Source: Trebouxia sp. TZW2008
Lineage: Eukaryota; Chlorophyta; Trebouxiophyceae; Trebouxiales; Trebouxiaceae
Assembly (NCBI GenBank): GCA_002118135.1
Contig: BDIU01000309.1
Coordinates: 1 to 64,000 of the forward strand
Direction of reading: 5' to 3'
Length of the DNA: 64,000 nt
Shown here: positions 1 to 11,199 of the stretch, piece after piece
Numbering within the stretch: position 1 is the first letter of the stretch
Layout of the letters: every line of letters begins with the position of its first letter
Notes under the pieces: generated by a model
Told to the model about the DNA's origin: nothing
What the model saw: the letters and a program-made list of their open reading frames with translations, nothing else
Database searches by the model: none
Program-made: the position numbers and the translations under genes

Positions 1-1764
1 CAGGATGCACTGCAGGACAAGCATGCACTGAAGAGATTGCCAGGGGAAATGTGACATACAGCCACAAATCTTAGATACTGTTTGTTGGAGAAACATGAGT
101 TTGGGATGATGATCACATTCACAGCTTGAAGTTGCATCACAAAGCAGTCATCAATATGCTTGGTATGGCCAATCTGTCTTCTGCTGTACTCAAGTGCCTG
201 AGGCGGATGTCATCGCGCTCGTAGGTGAATTTTCCCTGCATGTACGCCGCAGATTCAGGCTGTTGCACGCATGATGCTGAAAGTAGCCATGCATCACAAT
301 GAAATCATTATGACAATGCCTGGTGGCTGATGTAATGCATGTTGATAGCTCTAGCACAGTTGACATAGCTTTTGTACTGCAATTGCATCAGGAGCCTGTC
401 AAGATTGTGCCCAATGACGGCAGCACCAGAAATCAGTGTGCATTGTCAGTGAACAGGACAGGAGGTTCTGTACCTCTTCTGCTTCAAGGGGCAAAGCAAA
501 GTAGCTGCCCTGGTCTGCAGTTTTGCCGTTGTGACAGATGCCCGCCAGCAGCTCGTACTGTGCGGGGCCATCATCTAGACTGTCCATGTAAGGGATAAGG
601 TCCAGTGTCCTAGAGAACTTGAACTGCAGATGGACAAGCACACACAAAATAAGAGCCTGTACGGCTAGCACGCCCTACAAAGAAGAGCTTTGCTTCATGC
701 TGAAGACTTTGCAAACCAATTCTGTCAAATGAATCTGCAGGCAGGTGTCAGCACATGGCACACTCACGCTTTCGACAGCTTGTGCTTGAAACGCAGAGGA
801 CAGCTCCTTACAAAGGCACACCAAGCCCTCTCACATTGTATATGCTTACCTTCTTCACGATTGCTTGCTTATCCTTGAATCGACCAATGGAGAACAGCAC
901 AACATTGGGGGCAGTCTGGGTGCGTGCTTTGATGCGCAACTCCTGCTTGCAGCTGCAGGGCTGACGTCCTGGGCAGCATCCCCTTGCCTGCCTGAAGCCA
1001 GTTGAGTGATGTAGTGCTTGCTTCAAGTTGACAATTCTGCGGTGGTTGAATGCTACAGGGAGCACATAGAACGTTTCTGATTCGACTGTCATCCGCTGGC
1101 AGGACGTACATTGTACCTGCGCACTCACGTGAATTAGACTTGGCTCATCAGCTCTGCATGCGAAACGCATTCTGCATATGCATATGTGGCCCTTGTCTTG
1201 CCAAAAGCATGCAGCTGCAATGTGTCAGCACAGCAGTGGACTTGCCTGTCGCCTCAGCTGTCCTTGAAACACCAGCTGGGGTAATGTCATCAAATTGATG
1301 CCTCCAACTATGGAACCAAAGGCAGACCTTCGGTGCTGCTCATTCAACAAATTCAGCACATCTACCAGCAAGTTCACAAAGTCCTGTTGTCGCTGCATGT
1401 CTAGCCTGCCCGAGACAAAGCCTCGTCTCAAGCAGCCAACAGGCTTGGAGTGTATGACACTTAAAATGCTGCAGTTAATGAGTGAGGAAATTGGTGACTT
1501 GCAATTGTCTCACTGTGGAAGATTTGCATGTAGGCTCGCCACCATCACTTTGAGATCAACAGTATATTCTGACTCGTCGCTGCTCTCTCTGCCATACAGG
1601 CAAGTTTGCAGTGCTCTCAAGGGCTCATCAGTGCTTGAGGTCAACAGCGCCTTGCCCTGCACTAGGAGCTCAGACAGGGGCGTGATGCTGCACAGCAGCT
1701 CACAAGCGGCTATTGCCGCACGACCTTCGCCTTCTGTCGATCTGTATACAATACGATCACCCTG
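1..1764 (-). CDS. USP-family ubiquitin hydrolase-like gene, ends unresolved
   Basis: Several minus-strand exons resemble the ubiquitin-specific protease (C19) fold. About 1764-1515 reads through LRALQTCLYG, which matches the region after the Cys box. About 1431-1225 reads QQDFVNLLVDVLNLL, like the QQDAxEFL helix. About 1170-808 carries zinc-ribbon cysteines (CTSCQRM) and NVVLFSIGRF, like the family NVLxxHLKRF. About 671-465 carries YELLAGICHNG and then GSYFALP. The family has GHY at that last position, so the catalytic His is Ser here. No NLGNTC Cys box was found upstream. The exon at 1764 starts after an acceptor (gttgcag), so an upstream exon is missing from my model. The 3' end near the window edge is also unresolved. 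It may be a divergent or inactive deubiquitinase, or a decaying copy. Confidence 0.6.
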
Positions 1765-2322
1765 CAACGGCAGCCAAGACTTTCAGAAAAGTGCTGGCCG
1801 ACAGACAAGTGGCAAGAGCTTTGATATACAAGATTTGAGCAGCACTAGCGTTGTTCTCGGCGCAACGAGCATACCGGGGCGCTAGGCTTGAACAGCGTTC
1901 CATGTTTGAGTGCGAATGCCCTAGGATTGGTGTCGGTTCGCGTCACATACGTGGCCCTGTTTATACTGATGACCTTGGCATGCAGGCTACTAAGCCCGTT
2001 GATCAGGGAACGACATGCCTGACATTGCCACGGGGACACGCAACGGCGCTATCCCTGTTGTTGCTCATCTACAAGGCGGAGAGCTCACCAGATGCGCATG
2101 GCATGTGGCTACTTCGCTTTGCACAGTTTGCCCTGTTCAAATTTAGCTTCGAGGAATTCTGACATTAATTATGTTTTACGTAAACCTTTGGCAAAAGACC
2201 TCTCAGGCGTTGAGTCTGAGCTTACACGACCCGACAGAGCCAAGCACACAAGAATCCGTGTGTGCATTGTTCGGCGAAGCTTTTGGTCGCTCTGGGTCAG
2301 CAGTGTGACAGCCTCGGCCAAC
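1765..2322. promoter_or_regulatory. spacer between divergent USP-like and kelch-BTB genes
   Basis: This stretch separates a minus-strand and a plus-strand gene and so probably holds both promoters and the unplaced 5' exon(s) of the USP-like gene. A small ORF starts at an ATG near 1903 on the minus strand and meets a possible GTATGC donor, but its phase does not fit the next exon. I see no clear TATA box. Confidence 0.35.
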
Positions 2323-5300
2323 ATGTGGGACCAACGATTGCCGGCGAAGCCGTCTCTCACGTTGACACAGCTGGATACTGCACATATCCGCGCCTTGGCC
2401 TCTCTGACAGACGTTGATGCGGAGGCTTCAAGCCGCTCGGAGCTACTCACAGCCATCGAACGTCACGCTGAGGATGACAAGCCCTTGAAATGGTGTATGC
2501 AAGATGTCAGGGTATGTGGCTTGAACGCCCGCAATGGCCAGCGCCCAACAACGACAAGCTTTTCACGCTGGAATGTGTATACAGGGATACATTCCACCAC
2601 GCGCGTATGGACTGCTTGTTGCACATAAGGGTGTCCCGTACATCATTGGCGGTCTGCCAGTAGCTCCGTTTCTCTACCACAATCAGACTCGTGGCTGCGC
2701 TGCTCCTCGTGCTTTAGAGCACCCTCTGTGTGAGTCGGTGGCATTGATGAATGACGGAGGAATGTGGAGAAACGCTGAGCACTGCCAAGATGAGGCCAGC
2801 TGGGCTGCCATGGTCTGGGGTCATGCTGGTGAGAAACTTGGCAGTCTGCCGCAAGATGCTCTGTGGTCGCGCATGCTGGTGTTGCTGACAATCACATCAT
2901 AGCGCCAAAGATTGATTGTCTGCACTGCATTTTGTGCGGTGAAAGACTTGCTTCATTAGTCTTGAATGACTATGTTCTGGTATGAGCGTGCCCTTTTTGC
3001 TGTAAAATTGTTTGTCTTCTCACATTGCACTATCAGGTGTTCGCTAGAATGCACAGGCTTTGAGCCAGACTTCCAGCCAACCCTTCAGCAGTAATACTTC
3101 TGGCTGGACACAAGCCTCTGCACTTGCACTGGACAATTGGTTGTTCTGCACAGGCAGGAGCAAAGTCTGGATGCAAGTTGCCTGCTGCAGAAATTGTTCC
3201 CCAGGACAAGCTGTATGTTGTGGACAGGCTAGCTAATCAAGGCTCAGGCATGTCAAATATATGCGTGTCTGACTGTGTGCCTGCTGCTGGACTTCTTCAC
3301 CAGGACAAGCTGTATGTTGTGGGTAGGCTAGCTAATCAAGGCTCAAGCATGTCAGATATACGATTGCCTGACTTTGTGCCTGCTGCAGGAGGTGTCCACC
3401 AGGACAAGCTGTATGTTGTGGGCAGGCTAGCTAAGCTCATACATGTCAGTTTTGCACATGTTGACATGCTGCCTGCTGCAGGAGTTGTTCAATAGGACAA
3501 GCTGTATGTTGTGGGCAGGCTAGCTAAGCAGAGCTCAGGCGTACTAGATATGCGCATCTTTGACCTTGTGTGGCGGCAATGGTCATCATTGGAGCGCTAC
3601 TACGCTCCTGAGGCCTGTTTCAATCCCCACCTTGCTCTTCACGGGGAGACTCTTGTGCTATTTGGAGGTATGTTCTGCGCTAGACAGATTGTATGCCTCT
3701 GAGATCTGCCTCTGAGATCTGATTACGCTATCGTTATGATATTCCGTTTTATCAAGACGCTTTGGCAGTGACATTGTGCTCTTTATCTGGTTGATTTTGT
3801 GTCGCATATTGTAGGATTTGTGCTTTTCTGCTCACAGAACAGCTCACTGCTTGATGTGCAGTCCATAATTTCTATCTGATCAATGCTGCACCTGCCTGCC
3901 TCTATAGTCAGTTTGTCTGTTCATACAAAAAGGTGCCGTCAGCTCAGTATTCATCTACCGGCAATGACACCAGCAGCTGTATCTCAGATATATACACAGG
4001 GACAGTTTTCTGTCCCGTGCACTTGCTTTGATTGCTGCAGTCCTCAGCAACAGACGATTTGCAAACGACATAATCTGCACGCTGTCGTTCATTGCTGACT
4101 GTCACACATGACATAGATGCATACTTGCTCCATTCCCCATAGTTTGCAGGCTTTTCGGCAGCATGGACCTAAAAGCAGTTCTATGATCTGCTTGCTTCAT
4201 GGACATTGCCAGCTGCCGCTTGCTCTTTGTTTTCAGGGTCGCCTCTGTGCTGCAAATGCTTATTTGGGAACAGCTGTACGAATTGTTTGCTTTGCTTGTG
4301 CAGGACAGGACGATACGCTGAACCACGTCCAGCCTCACAGAGCGCTATGGACCTTTGACATCGCAACCTATACCTGGCAGTTGCGTCACGCCACAGGAGA
4401 ACTCCCAGACCCTTCCCTTGCTCTCGCCTTTACCATATGGAACAACAAGGCCTATCTGCTGACCACCACCCATGACACGGGGCTGACTTTGGAGGTGTAT
4501 CAGCTGGATTTGGACACCTGGCGTTGGTCTTTTGTCCTGACACGGGGCACATCACCCACTATGATGCGGGATACTGTTGTGGCAAAAACCAAGTGGCTTG
4601 ACATGTCAGCAGTGCAGATGAAGGTAATTGTTTGCCTGTGTTCCTGTCAAGTTTGCTTGTTCCAAGATGTCGCTAGCAAATGGCTCAATATGTCAGCAGT
4701 GCAGATGAAACTGAGATCCTGCCTGTGTTCCCGTCATGTTTGCTTGTTCAATGTGCCAGTAGCAAATGGCTTGACATGTCAGCAGTGCAACCCTAAAAAG
4801 ACAGTCTCTGGGAAGACAAAATGGAGAGTTGTACCCCGCATTGAAAGTCTTTTTGATTTCTTTCTGTCCTTTACCCCTTCTCTGTCCTTCCAATTTTACG
4901 CCCAGACGAGAGTCTGATCTTGTTCATGTCGCATTTTGGTATCATGCAGATGACTTGTACTGTAGCATTTCCGGTTTTGTGCTGTCACAAAGAGTCAACC
5001 TGAGTTCCTGTTGCATGCGCATGTGATTCAGATGGCTTGAGCTGTGACACTATATCTGTACTGTGGTATGTGTGTGACCAGTCCTATGTTGGCAATTTCT
5101 CTGCCATTCTTGCCCATTGGACAATCACCATTACACAGTCACCCTGAATAATGAAGGGTCACACGTTCTAGCATTGTTGCTAGGTGTGTATAGCTCAACT
5201 CCTGTCTTGCTGGGCCGGCTTGCTGTGACTATCATCTGTACGTGATCCCTGACAATCCACTTTTTGCATCTCTCTCACAGACAGATACGTCTGGGATGAT

Positions 5301-8300
5301 CACAGTCAGACTGCATATTAGATGAGCATATCTGAATTTGTGTTTCATTGCTCACACTTCCGTGCAGGGGCAGTGCATCTTTTTGGTGGTGTGCATGGGC
5401 AGGGATTTGAGAAGCCCTGTCCTTGGAAAGTTGATGTAGACTATCGTACTAGCTACAGAATCAAGTAATGCCATCGAGCATCTCCCCTGTCTTGTTGTAG
5501 GGGCAATAATTTTTTCGGTGTGGCCAGAGATTTGAGTTGCCATGCCCTTGCAAAGCGTTTTGCAGACTATCGCACCAGCTACAGAGACAAGTGTTGCCAT
5601 GGAACATCTCCCATGTTTCGTTGCAGGCAATGGATCAGTTTTGGTGGTGTGCATGGGCAGAGGTTTGAGAGGCCCTGTCCTTGGAACGTTGATGCAGACT
5701 ATTGTACCAGCTATAGAAACAAGTATCGCCATTGAACATCTCCCATGTTTTGTTGTAGGGGCAATGGATCCTTTTCGGTGTGGCCAGAGATCTGAGAAGC
5801 CATGCCCTTGCAAGATTGATGCAGACTGGCGTACCAGCGACAGAGGATAAAGTGTCCATGGCCCATCTCTCATGTGCTGTTGCAGGGGCTATGGATCTTT
5901 TTGGTGGTGTGGATGGGCAGGGATTGGGAACCTATGCCCTTAGAAGGTTGTATAGGGATATCACAGTAACTACAGAGAATGACATGTCCATGGACCATTT
6001 CTCATGTGCTGTTGCAGGGGCAATGGATCATGTTTGGTGGTGTGCATGCGCAGACCTTTGAGAAGCCATGCCCTTGGAAGATTGACGCAGATCCTCGCAC
6101 AAGCTGCCAGGATAGATATGTCTTGGAGCTGGAAACGCTCACCTGGAAAGAGTGGAGGATTTATGGGACAACCTCATTCAAGTCACGCTTTGGTGCCATG
6201 GCAACATGTATTGATGATCGCATTCTGTACCTTGGAGGTGAATGCTTTATTTATGAATAAGTCTAACCTCTTTACTTTCTAGCATATGTGCTAGGTGCAT
6301 ATGGCACGAAGATCATGTTTCCTCACTGTGCGCCTATGTCACAGTGACTCCTGAATATGCTGTTTGTCATGAAGCCTTACATTTGGCTGTCATGCTGGCC
6401 ATGATCTACGCTCTTCACATAGCAGTTGGAAGAGGTTTGTGGGTCGACAACTTAGGTGGTTGCACAGCCACAGTGCGTGCAAGGTGTTTTGCGTGAGATA
6501 CTGGTCTATCGCCGCGCAAACTTGTTCAAAGCGTTTATGAGAGCTCTTGTTTGATGTCTGTGTCTGCCTGCATGTAGGTATAGCAACCTCATGGGAGGAT
6601 TCCAAGAAAAAGCTGGTGGCAGCAGAGCCTGTGCAGCACATGTATCAGCAGGCAGAACCAAAGTGCGACAGGGACTGGGCAGACTACGACGTTGTACCAA
6701 CACACCTGCCTGCCAGCATGACTCAAATGTATCAGAAGCAGCTGTACATAGATGCCAGCATTGTGGTTCAGGGTCAGACACTGCATGTACACAGGGCTGT
6801 GCTTGCAGCATCCAGTGCAGTGTTTGACTGCTGGCTCAGCCCAACATGGCAGACAGGTGGGCAGTGATCTTGAGACCACTTCAGCAACTTCATATATGTG
6901 ATGTTGCTCTACAGTGCCAATGCATGTGCTTGGGACTGCGCCTTGGCTTGCACAATAAATGGCGTCATTAGTGTCTGTGCTAAACAGGCTAACCTGACAG
7001 CATCAGAGGCAACCACATTATGGCAAGCCTGCCACCAATTGCTGCATGCTAGGCTTCTTGTGACAGTCCTGACAGCTTTTACACAATCCTCAGCCATGCA
7101 AAACAATCAGCCTAATACGCTGTAAAGCAAAGTCAACGTGGCGCACATATTTTGGGATCTCTGTTTTGTCAGTGTCTGTAGCTCAAACTTATATCAATCT
7201 GCAGGCGGACACCCTGTGATTGAATTACATGAGAGCTCAGTTGACACAGTGCAGCTAATGTTGGACTACATCTATGGCAAGGGCATCCTTAGGCTCAGCC
7301 TTTCCGAAGCAGTGGCTCTGTTCAGAACGAGCGACAAGTATGGCGTAGTCCAGCTTCGCAAGCAGTGTGCACGCATCCTCGTGATCATGCTGAACACTAG
7401 CATCTTGGCCCCTATGCAAGAGTTGGCTGAGCGCCACAGCTGCTTAGAGCTTCTGCAGGTATGTCACAGCACTCACAGCTGCCTCTCTGGCACGGTTGCA
7501 GTAACAGGCGTTGCAGTAACAGGCAACACATTCTAGGCAGTTGGTTCATGTGCCAGCACTAGCTAGCATTACCACTAGCATCTTGGCCTCAGAAAACGGT
7601 TGCAGTAACAGGCAGCATGCTTTCTATTGAAGTTGATAGACTTCTGTTTGCAAAATGGAAAGGCACAACTCAGCAGCAAAGCAGCTTGTGTTGCATTGGC
7701 AGATGTTACGTGTTGCTCCGCTTTTATGGTGTTCCTGGTGTGTACATTTAGTCAATGCAAGAGCAGCTGTTTTTGTTCCTGTACTGCTTGTCACGGATGG
7801 CATACAAAAGAATGCGACTTGACCAGATGCTCAAAAGTATGCATGGTCCTGAGTGCATGTCTGTGATCAGCTGTGTGCGCGCGCAGGCCTGTGCAAACCT
7901 GCGTGAAGAGGAGGAAAAGAAGTCCTCTGGGGTCCCAGTGCCATATCCAACTTGGGATGACCTTGACAGACAAAGAGAGAAGGACAAGGTGCCCCAGTTC
8001 AGGAAACGTTCTGTCGTGCTGTTGCCATTACTGCTGAATGAAATGCAAAGGAAAATAACATTGTCAGACATCATAATCAAAGCCTCTGTGAGCAGAAGCA
8101 GCCTGGGGTTGCTGCTGCCGTGACCTATCAATTTGATGCATGAGATATGTGGATCATGATGCTTCAAGCAGCACATTGTCAGCGTCTATGGCATCAGTGG
8201 GAGTGGTGCAACAGCATGTTATACTAGCTCGCAAGTGTCAACTCAAAGAATCTTGATGACACAACTTGCCACAATCAGAATCACCTGTTGCAGTTCAGCA

Positions 8301-9776
8301 AAACTTGACCAGCTAAGCTAAGTTCCTACAGCATCTTGCCCTGCACACTGGAAGATCAAGAGACGTGCACATTGTTTAAGATGGTTGAGCTGTGTCATCA
8401 ACAAACAAATCATCTGTTGCAGTCCCCTCAGCAGCCAGCTAATCTTGTGTGATAGTCTGCTGTTCATGCCTGACATTTTTTGGACTATGCGTACAGGTGG
8501 ATGATGAGGGTGTGGACTGGCTTGGTGATGAAGGCTACAGTGACTGTGATGCCTGCAGTCACTTTCAGGTAGGTACAGAGGTTGATTGTGCTGACATGAT
8601 GCAATTGTCCATTTGCTATTGTCTCTAACAACAAGTCATGCACAAACTCCAGCTTTGTCAAACTATCAGATTTTGCTTCAAAAGATGTAACCATGCTGCC
8701 TCAACCTGGTATGAAGCATTTGTACCCGATACATTGCTGGCATTGTAAGGATCATGTTTGTCCTGTTTTCTGCAGAGTTCAACCGTCCAGCTGCAATAGA
8801 GATGTAACTGTCTTTGCAGGAACAGAGTACTGGGTCATCCGCTGACTTCAAGAGTCACATCAGCTGCAGTGTGAATGAGCTCAGCGCTGATGACTGCAAC
8901 CATGCAGAGCCTTCTGATGAAGCAACAAGCAGTCAGAGCAGCTGTGGTGCAGATCAGCTCAGTGTTTCTGGCTGCAGCCATTCAGAGTCCTGTCCCACAG
9001 CAACTCTGACTTCCTCAGGCTCAGAGTCTGATTCAGAGTCTGACTCAGAGTCACATCTATCCTGCTTGTCTCCCAGATCTGTCTTGTCATGCCTGAAGTA
9101 CAGCCCCAGCCACAAGGCTGGCCTTGATGCTGAGAGCAGCGCACCCTCATCATCCTCATCCTCCACAGCAGGATCATCTGACGCAGCAAACAGCAAGCAG
9201 GCTCAGAAAGTGGTTACAAAGCACGCCAGCCATAGTTTGCAGACACCAGAGGCTGCCACATCAAGAGCGGCTTCAGCACTGACGCAGGGAAGAGCTGCTG
9301 TGAGGCAGTCAGGAAGTGCTTTGCAGCCAAGCACAAGCCAGTCAGCAAATGGGCTGCAGTCAAGTGCGAAGCATTTTGTGCACAGTGTGCAGCCAAAGGT
9401 CAGGCATTCAGCAAACAGGCTACAGCCAAGCATAACGCAGTCAGCAGGCAAGTTGCAGCCGCCTGCATGGCAGTCAGTGAGTGGGCTGCAGCTGAATGTG
9501 AGGCAGTCAGTCCCTTCTTCACAGCCAAGTGCAAGGCAGTCAGTAAGCGGGATGCAGCCAGGTGCAAGGCAGTCAGTGAGCGGCTTGCAGCCAAGCTCAG
9601 GGCAGTCAGGAAGCCGTTTGCAGCCAAGGATGCGGCAGTCAGCGTCTTTGCTGCAGCCAATCTTGGAGTCTCCATCAGCTGCATCAGGAGGCAACTGTAG
9701 TGTTGGGCCTGCACCACTGCCCAGCTATGCAACAGCTGCAAAGCAGCAGATGCGGGCCATGCGCAAGGACCAGTAA
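2323..9776 (+). CDS. Kelch-repeat protein with C-terminal BTB domain and 11-residue repeat tail
   Basis: This multi-exon gene starts at MWDQRLPAKP (2323) and ends with TAA at 9774-9776. Kelch blades are spread over exons at about 2588 (GYIPPRAYGLL...YIIGG), 3495-3667 (...LALHGETLVLFGG), 4304-4581 and 6018-6236 (...DDRILYLGG). The BTB/POZ domain lies in exons at about 6588-6856 (DASIVVQGQTLHVHRAVL) and 7206-7458 (VDTVQLMLDYIYG). The junction between them, 6856|7206, joins in frame. A charged exon (7888-), a short exon (8496-) and a long Ser/Gln-rich exon (8820-9776) follow. Kelch before BTB resembles LZTR1-type proteins, which act as cullin-3 adaptors; an E3 substrate-receptor role is inferred. 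Three exon edges are tandemly duplicated (separate entries), so the exact mature protein is uncertain. Confidence 0.72.
3201..3590 (+). repeat. Tandem copies of a kelch exon 5' end (4 copies, 99/99/93 bp)
   Basis: Copies begin at 3201, 3300, 3399 and 3492, each with an acceptor-like (c)cag or tag followed by gacaagctgtatgttgtgg. The spacings are 99, 99 and 93 bp. Only the last copy continues into the full kelch exon (…VLDMRIFDLVWRQW). The first three lie in one open frame of 33-residue units containing DKLYVVGRLA, so they could be read either as extra protein repeats or as decoy acceptors. Confidence 0.85.
4591..4800 (+). repeat. Tandem copies of a kelch exon 3' end (3 copies, about 87 bp)
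   Basis: Copies of the exon end encoding KWLDMSAVQMK start at 4591, 4678 and 4764. The first is followed by a GT donor (gtaattg); the other two have lost it. The intervening intron sequence (tgcctgtgttcc) is copied as well. Confidence 0.8.
5363..6130 (+). repeat. Tandem copies of an intron end plus kelch exon 5' end (6 copies, about 130 bp)
   Basis: Acceptor-like tgcagggg or tgtagggg sequences start at 5363, 5496, 5622, 5754, 5881 and 6013, giving spacings of 133, 126, 132, 127 and 132 bp. Each is followed by a variant of the stretch encoding FGGVHGQGFEKPCPWKID. Only the sixth copy runs on into the complete kelch exon (RYVLELETLTWKEW...YLGG). The first five carry frame changes but keep the AG acceptor. 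Upstream intron sequence (catctcccatgttt) is part of the unit. Confidence 0.88.
9303..9665 (+). repeat. Exact 33-bp coding repeat, 11 units of 11 residues
   Basis: Eleven consecutive 11-residue units of the type RQSVSGLQPSA fill 363 bp with no length change. Gln, Ser, Leu and Pro are the most conserved positions. The array lies in the last exon of the kelch-BTB gene, downstream of an acidic Ser-rich stretch (SESDSESDSES). It is probably a disordered tail expanded by unequal exchange. Confidence 0.9.
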
Positions 9777-10979
9777 GCCTTCACACTCAAATGTAACAAC
9801 TTTTTAAGGTGCAAGAGCTTGACTCTACAGCAGTTGGTGTTGTATCCTTTTGCTTGATGATCAGACCACCTCAAGCTCCAAGCGAACATGCTTGATGTTG
9901 AGACTGGCACAGCAGCAGGATTTGTTGCAGAGAGTTGCTGATACAGTCCAGCATGCATCGGAGACAATGAGTTGAAAATCATGCTTTATGCGTTATTGTG
10001 GGTTGCAGGGCCAAGGCTAGCTGGACAGCCAAGTTGGGAAGCTGGGTAATCAACAAGCTGTCCAGCTGTTGAGAGGCGTGCCGTGACTGGTCAGGTATGT
10101 CGTCACGCCAGGTCTGAACTGCATTGCTTTGTTTGAGAGTGTCATGCATGGGTGGGAGGCAAATGTTGGCAATTGACTGGCCTGCAACTCAAGATTTAAG
10201 GAGCGGACCCCGTTTTTGTGTCGGGTCCTGCAAGCTTTATGAGTACAGGCATGTCACCAGTAGAGCTTGACAGGGCAGACTGTGACATTGGCTCCTGTTC
10301 TTGGCCTCATAATGGCTTTGGTCATGACAACATCACACGGTCCTTCCAGGTGTCAGTTTGCCAGCTACACATGAACCCCTTGCATGTCCGATACACCCTG
10401 GGCAACAGATGACTATAGTACACAACTTTTGTGTGCAATCAATGCTTGAGTGAATCTTGCAGATTTCAGTGCTTTTGCTTCTCTGCAGGCAAGTATGCTT
10501 GGAGGGGTCTACTAGGGGGGTTCCTGCGCCACCCCAAGGCCCATAAGGGATCCGGTCCATGGCAGCTTGTACCTTGTCCTGCCCACAGTTGATCTTGACC
10601 ACACTCTGAGCTGTCTGAGGCTCTACTTCATGGGCTTGAGATATGAAGGCAGCTCAAATCATTTCCTCCATCCAGAAGCAAATGGTGCAGCATCAGCAGG
10701 GGTCCAGGCCAAGCTCAAGGCAGGTATAGCAGTCATGGATCTGTGCGGTTGTCGTCAGCTGAAGCTCATGCCCCAAGACCCAGCTTTTGCAGTCACTGGT
10801 CCACCACAATTTGGCTTGGGCGCTGCTTGTTTGGTATTGCCATGCACAGCAGCCAAGCCGCGCATCAAAACAGACACTCAGCATTGCAGAGCCCAGGATG
10901 CAGCTGCTTGGGAGGCAAGAGATGGTTACTGACGGCACAGCCAAGCAGTTGTGGCAGTTTATTGCAAGCATTGATTGTA

Positions 10980-11020
10980 TTATCATCATCATCATCACCA
11001 TCAGCAGCAGCAGCAGCCAT
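10980..11020. repeat. ATC/CAG microsatellite
   Basis: A run of atc triplets is followed by cag/cagc triplets. It overlaps no supported coding exon. Confidence 0.8.
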
Positions 11021-11199
11021 GATCAGCAGTGCTTTGTGAGCTTTCTTAGCTTAGTGCTAGTGCTGTCTGGTGTGCCACACACCAAGTTGCCATGGCTTAG
11101 CTGGGTCGCCACTGCAGCATTAAGGCCCACCTGTTGATGCAGCCATAGCAAAGGCTTGAGATTGTGTGCCTACGTCAGAGAGCACAATGACGCCGGCTT

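Noticed and set aside
3201..6130. The tandem arrays as ordinary neutral minisatellites
   Set aside because: Many units contain recognisable exon text and splice sites and end at the true junction, which random intronic minisatellites would not do so consistently. A few (58-bp, 61-bp intronic) could still be ordinary.
2323..9776. Separate kelch and BTB genes
   Set aside because: The chain of exons stays phase-compatible through the BTB part and no start or polyadenylation context was evident between them; cDNA could change this.
10218..10932. Open frames between the kelch-BTB and GYF genes
   Set aside because: Short, low-similarity frames with no coherent splicing; treated as noncoding.
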